A stretch of 64,000 nucleotides of DNA from Orthonyx spaldingii. Its lineage: Eukaryota; Chordata; Aves; Passeriformes; Orthonychidae. Below, in pieces: positions 36,181-47,285 of this stretch. The stretch spans positions 4,102,831-4,166,830 of the forward strand of contig VZTJ01000294.1 in NCBI GenBank assembly GCA_013397795.1, written 5' to 3'. Position 1 is the stretch's first letter, and each line of letters begins with the position of its first letter. The notes beneath the pieces are model-generated. The model had not been told where the DNA came from. It saw nothing but the letters and a program-made list of their open reading frames with translations, and made no database searches. A program made the position numbers and the translations under genes.

Positions 36181-39087
36181 CTGTTACTAATCCTCCCACA
36201 CACTATTGTAGCATTAAAGCAGAAAGATATGGATGAAGCAGTGAAAGAAGCACAAAAAAGAACATTAAAATGATGATTTAGTTCCAAGTTTCAGAAGCAG
36301 TTGCCCAAAGTAAAGAATTAAGATGTGGGAAATTAGAGAGAAAAGGCAGAAGCCTGAGTCAACATTTATCTAACACATTCTGCCTAATGCTGAAAACGTA
36401 AATCTCTTCACAGAGGTAATCACACCCAGATCAGTTTGATTTTCAAAACATAGTCTTTCTTCTGACAAAGATATTACCATTCCATAGCTTAAATAACTGC
36501 TTTTCCTGTTTTCTCAAAAGCAGAGAAAGAAGGATGCCTTGGATAAATGGAGATTTTTCCAAACTGGGAGCTAATCTTCCAGGAAAGAATAGCAATGAAT
36601 GATTTGTTTACAGTCAAAATCTTCTCATTTGTATTACTCTATAACTACATTTCACTCGCAAATATTTGAGTGTGTCTGTGTGCTCAGCAACTGTTTGCTG
36701 CTGTGATTGCACAAGAGAATTGCCTTTGCTGAAAGCTGGAATATACAAGTTTTCCTGTGCTATGTACCAGAAACACACTGCACTGTGCACTGTTGCCCCT
36801 AGGCTCACGAAACAATTCCAAACTCCCTGGGAAAATTATATCTGCTTTGAAGAGAGGGAAATAGAGAAAGCCCTTCCTTTGGTGTAGCCCAGGGAGACAC
36901 AGGGCACTACCATGTCCAGAGCTCCACCCTGCACGCCCAGTGCACGGCCACCATCACACACACAGCTCAGGGCCTCTGCCCAGCTCTCAGAAGACCCAGT
37001 GAAGCCCAAGCAGTACTGACTGACTAAAATGTTACAACAGCATGAGGAAATGGAAGGTCAACCTTCACTTAACCACCCTACTGCATATCTCCTACTCTTT
37101 CCTACATGTATGGAATCCTTTTTAGGACACAATAGGAGCTGTTAGCAGAAAAACAACTGCTCAGCAAACAAGGAAAAAACAGAAAAGGAACTGTTTCAGT
37201 GTGACAAGTGTCTCTCAAACATCAGACCAAGGTCATATTTTAACTGGGAACTTGCTGGTAACTTATGTACCATACAACAAAAGTCGCCTGTACTACGGAA
37301 TATAAAATAAAGCCTTTACACCAACAATGTCTCATTAGATTTGTGTATTTGAGACACAAAGCAGCGCAGTAAATGATGATGTCTGCTAAATGAGTATATT
37401 CATTTGTAGAAGTTCAGAAGACCTGCATGCTCATCATAAAGCAGCATGCCCCTTAATTAAGCATAGAGCAGCAAGTATGGAGTCCCAGTCAGGCACACAG
37501 CAATAGCTCACTCACTCACAGCTGGCAGATGGTACACACTCACTGTCTTTTGCCCTGGATCATACCCATCAGACACACACAGCATCTCTGTGCCCTGTGT
37601 TTACACCACCTTTAGGAAGAAGCATTCTTTTTCCAATCATGAGTCTTCCCAAAATACTGTTCTACCACTCTTGGTTTTCGTATTGTGACAGTGGATGTTG
37701 GCTCTTGGGAAACAAGACTTGTGCAGAGTCATATGAGGCAGGTTAATAATAAATGAATACATAATGTGCATCCCAACTCTCAGAACATCATTTTATCGTT
37801 TTGTTTCTGTAGTTGCTAGTGCGCATAGATACAATCTGTTGAAGTTTTCTCACTTTTGTGAAAAATCTTTGCACTCAGGTCTTGAGTTGCTGAAAGTGGT
37901 TTTTCATATAGTGCTATGTAGCAGATGACTGATTATTTTTCTCATCAAAAATACAAGGGATAGTAAATAATGTTGCAAACGACATTTAAAAGGAATATTT
38001 ACTAGCAAATTCCCTTCCAACTTCTGTAGCAGTTTCTCTTGGGTACTAATTTGTCTAAGATCTTTCTCTTATTTCAAGTCACTGGAGTAGACAAGACTAA
38101 CATGAGACATTTAACACAGGCATCTACTTATCAAAAAATAAATATATTACCAGTTTGTTGGAATACGTTGCAGTGTCTACCCTGCAGCAGAGATAAAGAC
38201 TAACCTTGGCCCATGGATCCTGTGATAGCTCAACAAACCACTGCTTTGTACTTTATCTTTGGTACCCACACATGGTTCCTCAGCTTCAAGTCCGCTCCCT
38301 AACTTTTCAACCATTACAGAAAATAAATTTTAAAAAGAGCAGTACAGCATTCAGACAAGGGCTCAATGGCCATTGAGTGAGTGAGCAGCAGCTTCCTCAT
38401 GAAAAAAAAAAAAATGCCTGCTTTAATATTCAGTCTCATTATGGTCCTTTGAGGGCTTATGTGACAATGGGACAGGAGATAAAAGAGCTTAGATATACAA
38501 TTCAAGATACATTACATACACATGCTTGTGTATAGGATATCAGTCTGTCTCTATATCCTACTCCCAAAATGAGCAAGAATCCAGCAAAGATGATACAAGA
38601 TTGATAAAATGTCCTTTCTGATGTCTCCCATCACTTGGCAAATGCTCATTATGGAGCTGCCAGTAGAGAACAGAGACCTCATTCCCACACCAACCTCAAG
38701 GACTCACATGGGGCAGTGAGATATTACCAGTTTCCCTTTAAGCAAAACCTGAGAGAAGAATTTTATTCTTCTACCCCCTGAGAAAAAGGCACCAGGGCAG
38801 GAACAGAGACTTTCTTGTGGGCACAGAGGCCTCTTTTCAAAACATGCGGAGGAAACCTCAGGTTTGGGGTTGCCAAGTACCTGATTTCAGGGTTCATTCT
38901 GTTACTGCATATAAATGTCTCTGGTGTGTGTTTGGCACGACATGTTATCCTAGACTGATCATATGTTCACAGATTGTGGAGAGTGTGTGAAAGCCTTTTT
39001 TGCTGTAGTTATTGGGCGAAGTCACGTCTGTTACCTGGTACTCATGCAGAGAAATCTGTAATCTGAGAACAGATGGTCTGAGTGAGT

Positions 39088-39094
<7 letters not shown>
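36181..39094. other. Unique noncoding DNA, no gene seen
   Basis: A G+C-richer patch at about 36888-37015 with CACACACA at its centre has no CpG cluster. Short A runs occur (38401-38413). Frames are below 95 codons, one of them (38945-39220, minus) being the translation of the GA repeat next door. Confidence 0.65.

Positions 39095-39152
<58 letters not shown>
39095..39152. repeat. (AG)29 microsatellite
   Basis: Fifty-eight uninterrupted bases of AG, preceded by AGTGAGTGAG and AGAAAG variants (39081-39094). A pure purine strand of this length can form triplex (H-DNA). Its length suggests ongoing slippage. It encodes the poly(Ser-Leu) seen in a minus-strand chance frame. Confidence 0.97.
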
Positions 39153-39154
<2 letters not shown>

Positions 39155-41929
39155 GCTGTCTGGAAGACTGCAGAGTTTTTCACTCAGAGGAGATGAAAGA
39201 GGAATGAACAAACCCACCACAGCATGGCAAAAACATGAAAATATAGAAGAATGTCAGTCCTGAAGGTCATTCCTTTAGAATTCACCAACTGTCTATGCAC
39301 CATATGTGCATATCAACACACCAAAAAGAGCCCACCATCCTGTTGCACAGAGCTGGGGGTGGCTTACACAGCCAAAAATTGTGGAATTGTAGGCTTCCCA
39401 TTTAGAAAAGTGACACGCTGTAGTCTAAGCATACAGTCTGAGCAGAATCTGAAAAAATATATAGCAACTTCTGCTCTGGATTTATTACAAATTTCGATTG
39501 CAATAGGCCAAAACTGGAAAATTCACATCTTAGTCTTCAAGCATTGCCTTTGTGGGATATGTTTGGATATGAGACTTTTTCAGCAACTTGAGAGATGCAG
39601 TCCAAGCCTTGCTTTGGAGTCCAAGTGCCCCTGAAATTGGTGATACCTGCCATCAGGATAAGTTCATCCTTCCCAAACAGTTACATGAAACTGACTATTG
39701 CTACCAAAAGGCAGCATCGCATTACTCCAAAATAAAATTAATTGAATCTAACCTGTCTTAAAATCTTATTCAGCCTTCTTGACAGTGGGATTTTGGTAAT
39801 CAGCAGCCTATCCAAAGGTACTGGGTACTGCCTTGCTCACGTGAGCACCCACCTTGCTGGTCTGAGAGCCTACATCTCCAGGTGGGAGTTCTGATGGCCT
39901 GAGATGCTGTAGTTCTCCCAGGAACAAGAGCACATCCAGCCAACATAGGTACACATCACATTGTAGCTGTAACAGTACAGAAGTTGACAAGGTGCAAGAG
40001 CCCCAGCTGAGAGTCAAACAGAGTCCTACGTTAGCAGAATCCTAGTGATCCCTGTGTGCCCTGGAATACACCCCAGTCATCACCCACACGCAGTTCAGTG
40101 CAGCTCTGCTCCATCCCCACAGCCGCCATCGAATCTTGAGCCACAGAGGAGACACACCCCAAAAAGCACACCTCTTACACTCAAGTGAAAAGCTATGACC
40201 ACCCCAAGCCCCATGTTCCCAAAGGCATTGCTCATGACATTTTGGCCAGAATGCAAATGAACAAGCCCCTGAGTGAGAAGGCAGGATCCCAGCAATGCAG
40301 TGACAGCTCTGCAGCAAGGGTCTGGCACTGCCTGACACAGCCACAGGACCCTGGCATGGCAGGGCTTTGTGGAGCAGAGCAGGGAGGGCAGCAGTGGGAT
40401 CAGACACTGACATTCTGCACCCAGAATGACCCTATGCAACAGGTATTTAGGGAAAGGAGGACCTATTGACAAAACCCTCCACGCCTGTAAATTACACACT
40501 GCAGGGACTCTCAGCATGGGCCCTTCTAAAAGCTGCTCACATAAAACCTGCCTGTGGGAACAGGTAAAAGAGGAGAATCAGGACATTTTGCTGGGTGAAC
40601 CACTGGATGAAATCAGTGGTATTTTCCTCACATAAAACTGATTTGAAAAGATAATCAAGCCCTAATCGAACAGGATGGTTTCACTAGAAAGGTGAGGGGT
40701 TGCAATCTCACCAAGTGATTGTCTGAATGAGGCTGAACTTCTAGCCCTTTCAGCGTACAGCCAAAATCAGATGAAGTTGATTTTAAGAACACTTCAGTCT
40801 TTAGCCAGCACAAGATTTTGCATTTGGGTGCTATCCAGTACTTCAATTTTTCACAAGAAATCCACATTGTCAGATACAGACAAGCAACCCTGTATTTTAT
40901 TATTTATTCTTCCAGCAATGTGTCAGTCAATTTGCAGAGTTAATTTCCAAATAGGACAAAACATTTCTTGCCTCTCAATAAAAATGAATGACTTCAGTAG
41001 AATATTCAAAGGCAAAATTCCTCTTCCCTCTCCTCTTTCTGTCCCAGTGAATGGCAGCAGAGGCAGAGCAGAATAACAAGATCAAGAAAACATGTTGCCA
41101 ATGGAGTGAAAAAATCCATTCTTTGACAGTAACAAAGTGATCTATCATACCTCATGCCTAAACTACAGAAGAGGACAACATCCTTTTGGTCAGTCTCAGT
41201 TATTAAAAGTATTTGCTTGGAGCCAGAAAAAGCTGGCTAAGACACTCTAGAATAGTATAAAGCATCTTACAGGAGATTTGAAATACAATATCTCATTGTG
41301 CAATACAAAACAAAGGCTTTGACTACAGCTTTATGCATTTGCCAATTCAATTATGTAGATGGTGATCCTGCAAACATGCAAAAAGGGCAAATATCAACTT
41401 AAAAGCCCAGAACAAGCATCTTTGCTCTCCTCTCACTTGCAATTTTTTACCCTTCCAAGGCAGGATGAATTCATATTACATGGGTATTACAAAGGCTGTG
41501 TACTTTTTTTTTTTTGTTCTCCATAGTTGTAGAAGAGAGGGCTCTGTCTTTAAGGAACAACTTTCCCAGACTCTAGAAGTCTAGGAAGGGTGCAGAGAAG
41601 TTTTTGTTACACACAACCACGCAGTTTTAGACAGTGCAACAGATCTCTTGCAAGAAGTTTTAAACACTGCACACCATCACTGAAAACAGCACATGGTACT
41701 CCATGTAAAAAATGTACTTGCTGTCTTTTACCTCGAAGAACAGAGACTCTGAAACTTCACAGAACCTGCAACTTTCAGGAGATGAGAAAATTACTTTGGG
41801 TTTACATCTTGAGGGTATTTACATACCTCTCTAATGTATCCCACTATCCCCTAAGCTCTTTAGGCCCTTAATTCAGACAATTGAGTGATGTTCACCCTCT
41901 ACCTGCAAGCGGCGGGTTGTCTGCAAAGA
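39153..41929. other. Unique noncoding DNA, no gene seen
   Basis: Three frames of 123-140 codons (39251-39634 plus; 40042-40413 and 40095-40517 minus) occur in or near a G+C-richer patch at 40030-40560. The last two overlap each other and an opposite frame, and none shows a domain. Short T run at 41505-41515. Confidence 0.6.
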
Positions 41930-42080
41930 GAAATCAGTCACACAACAGAACAATGCAGAGAAATGGGCGATTCAGAAGCACTGCAATGTTCTTGGTATTT
42001 TGCTGTTAATTAGGCAGTGCGATTGCAGCCATCTGAGTATTGCATACTGCACGGAAATGAAACAACAACAAGAAGCTCTA
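41930..42080. promoter_or_regulatory. Weak candidate conserved noncoding element
   Basis: TTTTGCTGTTAATTAGGCAG (homeodomain core), GCAGCCATCTGAG (E-box CATCTG) and GTATTGCATACTGCACGG lie in a compact non-repetitive block. The call is based on texture only. Confidence 0.15.
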
Positions 42081-42961
42081 ATAAACAAAGTTCTAAATAA
42101 ACAAAAAGCACAAGGAAGCAGAAGAGGCATTTTCAGCTAAAGCTGAGCAGCAAGCCCCAGTATGTGTTGGAGCAAGCAGGTGACTTGGATCTAGGAAAAG
42201 AACTTCTAGAGAAAGAAGAAAAGGACCTCACAGTAACTCTTTATATGAATCCAAGTTTGACAGACATTTGTCCTGCAGCCTAGGTGAAAGCCATGAGGGG
42301 TGGACAGGACTGTGCCACCAAGGATGTGACAAGAGTCCTTAAAGAATACACAGGACAGAGGGGAGTGAGGACAGCCCTCCAGGCTTCCTCCAGGCTGCAG
42401 TTCAGACTGCAGGTGCAAACACGAGCACAGGCCAGGCCAAGGCCAGACTGGGAATGGTGCCACTTGCAAAGAGTTTGTACCTGCCAGCAGGGTGGGCACA
42501 GACACAGGGCCAGGGGACAGCTCTGCTACAGAAGATGAACAAGCTCAGCCTGAAAGCAGATGGCACATTTATTACTTTTAGGTTGGCCACTGGCACAAAA
42601 GTCAACAGGTTTCAATTATGTGAATGAAAAAGCACTAGAAGTAGATTAAAAAATTGCAGTCTTTTTACAGTATGTCTTAGGTGTATCCTCCATCAAAACA
42701 GGGAAGCTAAAGGCATCTCATACCACTGTTGTGAAGCAGGTGAAACATTTTGGAATAGCATGAGGATTGAAAAATGGCCTAGGAAGTCTGCCACAGGAAC
42801 ACAGAAGTTTACTGAGAGTACAGGATGGAGTTGAATGAGCTCAAACCATAGTAGGGGGCTGCACTAGCTTATTGTTCTGGAAATTATAGTAAGAGAACCA
42901 ACAAAAAAAAAAGTCTTGAAGAGATCATGACAGGGAAAAGAGACACAATTCTTTGCCGCTA

Positions 42962-42962
<1 letters not shown>
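42081..42962. other. Noncoding sequence upstream of the long A run
   Basis: G+C-richer at 42280-42540, then AT-rich. I looked for a processed pseudogene or LINE 5' of the A run and found no recognisable coding or LINE sequence. Two opposite frames of 84 and 99 codons overlap at 42206-42538 and look like chance. Confidence 0.5.
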
Positions 42963-43003
<41 letters not shown>

Positions 43004-43027
43004 AAAAAAAAAACAAAAAAAAACAAA
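42963..43027. repeat. A40 homopolymer with (A9-10 C) units
   Basis: Forty consecutive A, then three C-interrupted A blocks of 10, 9 and 3. It may be an old retroposon tail or an expanded low-complexity tract. It produces the poly-Lys start of a 135-codon plus frame, which is therefore not a gene. Exact length is unreliable in any assembly. Confidence 0.95.
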
Positions 43028-44577
43028 GACAAAGGAATTGAATAAAGAGGTAACAAAAATATCTTCTATTATCCAAAGTAAACAGATCAGAGATAAGTAT
43101 TTCTCTATATTTGTCATGCTCAGTGGGTCAAGCAGAATTCTGGCCCTTGGAAAACTGCAGAAGCAAGATCTCAGGCAACACTTTCATCACTTGTGTGGGA
43201 ACAGCACTGAAACAGAGGATGAAGAAACACAGTTTCATAAAAAAGGGGGAAAGCAAAAAGTTTCTGAGGATCTGTCTAGGTTGAAAGCCAAAAAGCTGAT
43301 GAGATCTAGTCCCCAAACACCATCCTACAAATGAGCTATATTGAGTCTACTTTCCTATTAAATTGCATAATTTGCACACAAGACTGAGAGGACCGAAGGG
43401 GTTAAATTTGTGTCACACCTCGCAACAGTCTCTTCTGTCAGAAACACAGTGGAAGTAAACCTGGGAGACACTAGAAGAGGAAGGAATCAGAGCACTTGGT
43501 GTTGTGCATGCTCTAATATCCCTTCCCACACTGAAGCAGTTCCCTTTTGACAGTCATGTCCTTGAGTGCTTGAACCCAACAGTGCAGGACACCATCGAAG
43601 CTGTTTTGGTTGTGCACAGTTTTATCAGCTGAGGACTTGCCTTTCACTCCTGCCACTACCACGGTAGACAAGTTAGTGCTACAGAAATGCAGCAAAGCCT
43701 GAGGTTCTTAAAAAACGATAGTTCTCTTCACACCCAAATTGTCTAACATGCAATTCTTCTAAGGGTACACAGTAGCACGACAAAACATGGTGCTCATACA
43801 GAGGCCAAAAAATACAACAATTAAAAGTCCTAATTCTTTCACAACCCTTAAGCTAAAATACAACCTAATTCCTGCACTCTTTATATCTGTTAATAGATCA
43901 CACCTGGGTAACCTCTCAGACACTGCATGATTTTATCTGACAGTGCAGCTTTGGTAGTGATTCTGATAGACATAACTGCAAGTATAATGACAACCACTGA
44001 ATCTCTTCACCTCTGGTGCCAGTTCAGCACACACAAACACCCTGCAAGAACATACACAATTCTTGAGATCAATACTCATTGTTTATAAGTTACTTGGCTC
44101 TAAGTATGCTAGCTCTTGGAAAGGTCCTGGTGAGCCTGGAATGTGTAAATGTTTTTTTTATTGATGCTGATGATAGGGATGAGCTGAATTACAGAAGCTG
44201 GAATTGCTTTTAACATTATTCAAGGGGAATGTTTCCAAAGAGCCCACTGTTGCAAAAGCCAACAGTAATTTATGTCTCTTCCAAAACATTTGCCATTTCA
44301 GACAACTCTAAGCTGCCTCTATCTACAGTGAAACAGTTTCTTTAAGAGAAAAGAACCTGTGTTCAGTATTGAGCAACCTCTGGAGATTCCAAACGTGCTC
44401 AGCACTTTGCAAGGTCAAGCCCTAAGCAGGCTTTTTTGGCACATTTGAAATTAACAATAAAACCAAAGAACCAAACTTCTGCCCAGATTTCACTTAGTGT
44501 GTTTGCACTGTAAGCCACACTAAAACCATCAACAAAACAATTTCTTTCTTTACTGCACCCTCTTTTTTGAATGGTAC
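43028..44577. other. Unique noncoding DNA
   Basis: No gene, RNA or repeat family recognised. The stretch directly after the A run (43028-43340) is A-rich and open only because of that composition. Confidence 0.6.
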
Positions 44578-44690
44578 AAGCTCCTCAGAGGCCCAGACAC
44601 GAAACAAGTGTTCTAGGTGCTGTACAAACATGGGACACCGGGGTGATTCCAGCTGAAAGAGCTATTTCATACACACTTCCAAGAAGAACC
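44578..44690 (+). mobile_element. MIR-type ancient SINE fragment (5' half)
   Basis: CTAGGTGCTGTACAAACATG at 44613-44632 matches the head of the old amniote MIR-related SINE ('ctaggtgctgtacaaacacat'). It is preceded by CAGAGGCCCAGAC and followed by GCTGAAAGAGCTATTTCATA, which parallels 'ccaaagagcttacaatct'. The 3' half is missing or decayed. Compare the fuller copy at 46440. Confidence 0.45.
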
Positions 44691-46439
44691 AAAACAGAGA
44701 TCACCATAAGCAAACGGGTGATCACAGATTCTGATCCTGAGTTAAGGGAAAAGGGTCATGATTAGGTGCTGGATTTCATGGGGTGCTCCAAGGGGTTTCA
44801 AATCTTTATGGAACAAGTAAAAGCCTACATTTTTTACCTAAATTCATGTAATTTAATTTAATATAATCAATAAGAGATTTAATACTCCATGCTGCTGTGG
44901 AAAAACTTAAGTATTTCAGCAACAGGAATGGCCTCAGACTTAGCAAAAGCCACTATTTGTAATAGTATGAACAAATAAACTTTTCTTAAATTTCCTGATT
45001 TTACATATTCCCAAGAGATGACCATAATAATCTCTTATTCAGACATGATCCATTACTACCCAGATTACAACTGTTCTTATCAAAAGTGCATGGTACCTGT
45101 TTGCTGGAACATGCCAAAGTGATCATGATAACTTATTTAATGTATAGGGTCTGAGCTGCTCAAGAATATACATCAATTGTGAGTCCTTATTTAATTTTGT
45201 GGGGTGGCACATCAATAGCAAATGAGAAATTAACATCTAGGTGAAATCTTTGATAGCAGTACTGAAGGAAAAGTGAGACTCACTTAAAAACAAAGGCAAT
45301 TTTTCTTACCTGCTACATTGTTCCCTCCGGTGCTATTCCCATTCCATGAGTATTGTGAAATTGCTTCTTCTACAGCCAGCACTGCTCACCACTCACCTTG
45401 TTGAAAAGTATGCCACAGACATTGCTCCAATCTCTGAAATCACACCTTACAATCTTTTATTTACGAACAGTGCCAGCTTTTCCTGGGCTAAAGTTTTGGG
45501 TGTTTCCGTTTATTGGTTAAGTTTTACTCCTATCTTCTTTCTGAAGGCCCTCAAGCGGCACACCTTAAAATACAGTGGGGTGAAGAGAACTGCCTGTTCA
45601 TGTCTCAGGACAGAAAAGAACACCTCCTGATCACAGCCCAAAAGGATGGTCCCATGCTTGGTTGCCACAATGGACAGCAGCAGCAGCAGTACAAGTGACT
45701 CCCAGCAGGGCTTATTTCAGAGGGCCTGTGAAGGCAATCACATGTAGGGCAACATTTGAAAAGTTGAGAGGCATATTGACAAAGCTATTTAGAACACAAT
45801 TAAGCACACTGAATGATAATCTTTCTAGGAATATTCCTTTGACTTTATTTGTATTCATAAAATTGCCATGAGAGCTTTTGATCTAAAAAACCTCTTATTT
45901 GTAGCCGATCTAACAGTGTGACATCTAGTTTATCTCCACCCCCTTTACATTCCCATGTAAAGGAAGCGGGATTCCTCTCTTGCTCAGAGGGAAACTGGCT
46001 GAGACCCAGGGTAATTCAGTGTCTAAGCACACCCAGCCTGTGACATCCCTGCAGAGCCAGCAAGTGCCATGGCTCTGAAAAGAGGTGTTTAACCCAAGGG
46101 ATGTGACCTGCCACAGTCACTCGGTGTCTTGCAGAGACTGTGGCTCCCATTCAAAGCATTACAATCCCTATCCCAGAATGATTCAGCCCAAAGAAAGAAA
46201 GAGTTGTTACAACAACCCCAATGGTGCCAGAATTGCACAGAAGGCTCCAACAAATTCTTTGTTATGATTATTTTATTTCTATAGCTCAACAATGCCCACT
46301 GTGGGAATACATAGGGACCCACTCTGATTTCTTCTACACTACCAAGAGTCAAAGAAGGAAACTGTCAGTGCTACATAAACTGGGATAACTGATAACTGTA
46401 CTAACATGGTAACAATTTTATACCCAGGTAGCACATCAA
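44691..46439. other. Unique noncoding DNA
   Basis: (CAG)-like AGCAGCAGCAGCAGT at about 45676-45690 is a minor triplet run. The patch 45970-46190 (GAGGGAAACTGGCTGAGACC and following) has MIR-like wording but the order is wrong, so it is left unassigned. Frames are below 95 codons. Confidence 0.55.
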
Positions 46440-46664
46440 AGGTCCAGCCAAGACTGAAGCCCTGTCAGCTTGGCATTATACAAACATCACCAGGGACAAT
46501 CCTTGTCCAGGCATGCTTACAAACCAAAGAGACAAAACAGGCTGTGAGTAATAGGGAAAACAAAACCACAAAGGAATTAAATGTCTGGCCAAGGGTTACA
46601 CCAGCCAGTCAATGGCAAAGACAGAAATAGAATCCAAGTTTCTTAGTCTACGACTATGTGGCCC
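46440..46664 (+). mobile_element. Nearly full-length ancient MIR-type SINE (MIR1_Amn-like)
   Basis: Segments occur in the family order: GGTCCAGCCAAGACTGAAGC; TTGGCATTATACAAACATC (head, 46471-46489); AGGGACAATCCTTGTCC; GCTTACAAACC; AATGTCTGGCCAAGGGTTAC (core, parallel to 'gacttgcccaaggtcac', 46580-46599); GCCAGTCAATGGCAAAGACA; ATAGAATCCAAGTTTCTTAG; CTATGTGGCCC (3' end). MIR-type SINEs are tRNA-derived retroposons mobilised by L2-like LINEs and shared across amniotes. This copy is heavily mutated and inactive. The orientation is plus. The family name is from memory. Confidence 0.75.
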
Positions 46665-47129
46665 ATCAAGAGCCTGATTAGTCCACAGTATTTGGCAAGA
46701 CCTACTAAAAGTCCTTCATTAATATTTAGAGACATCATTTGTTCTCTGCTCTATTTTGCTTTCCTTCTTTCTCCTCAAAATAGAAACTTTTTCTTTGGAG
46801 GAAACTGGAAGGAGCTCCTTCGTATGAATGGGAGAAGTAATGACTGCTATGGGATGAAGCAGATGGATAAATAACTCCCCCAAAGCGACAAAGAAAAACT
46901 TCTTTATTGCAAAATATTATTCCTCTCAATGTTCTTAATTGTAACTGTCAGTTACCAAAATTAGGATGGAAGGAAGCTACTGTATTTTTAATTGCATACT
47001 GAAAGCATGTAGAGCTAAACAGCGCCTATTAGTCCACTCAAACAGATGTTATCTAAGTCAATACATAGTTTTGAAAATAAGAGTCCATATTTAGACCTCA
47101 AATTTCTTTTTTAAGGCACTTTCTTGATT
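46665..47129. other. Unique noncoding DNA
   Basis: Nothing recognised beyond short random frames. Confidence 0.55.
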
Positions 47130-47285
47130 CCCAGGTGGTGGCTTAGGGTAGGGAGGACCGTGGATAATGAGCATCGATTTGCCAGCTGAACATTAAGACT
47201 CCTAAGTTAGAGCCCATCCACATCCATATAACTCCCATTAGAGGCCCATAGGTGGAACTTCGAAAAGCACTCACCATCCACTTAG
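47130..47285. repeat. Ancient amniote repeat relic
   Basis: AAGACTCCTAAGTTAGAGCC, CATCCACATCCATATAACTC, CCATTAGAGGCCCATAGGTG and CGAAAAGCACTCACC follow the order of an old reptile/bird repeat whose better copies read 'actcctaagttaggc..catccacatccatttaggc..'. Diverged; name not known to me. Confidence 0.45.

Noticed and set aside
38945..39220. Ser-Leu repeat protein on the minus strand
   Set aside because: It is a translation of the (AG)n microsatellite.
40042..40517. Two overlapping minus frames (123 and 140 codons) in a G+C-richer patch
   Set aside because: Mutually overlapping in different frames, plus an opposite-strand frame; fewer stops are expected in G+C-rich DNA.
42927..43334. 135-codon frame with a poly-Lys run
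   Set aside because: The frame is open because of the A40 tract; the rest has no domain.
45970..46190. Possible further MIR copy
   Set aside because: Some phrases are similar, but the order and spacing do not follow the element.
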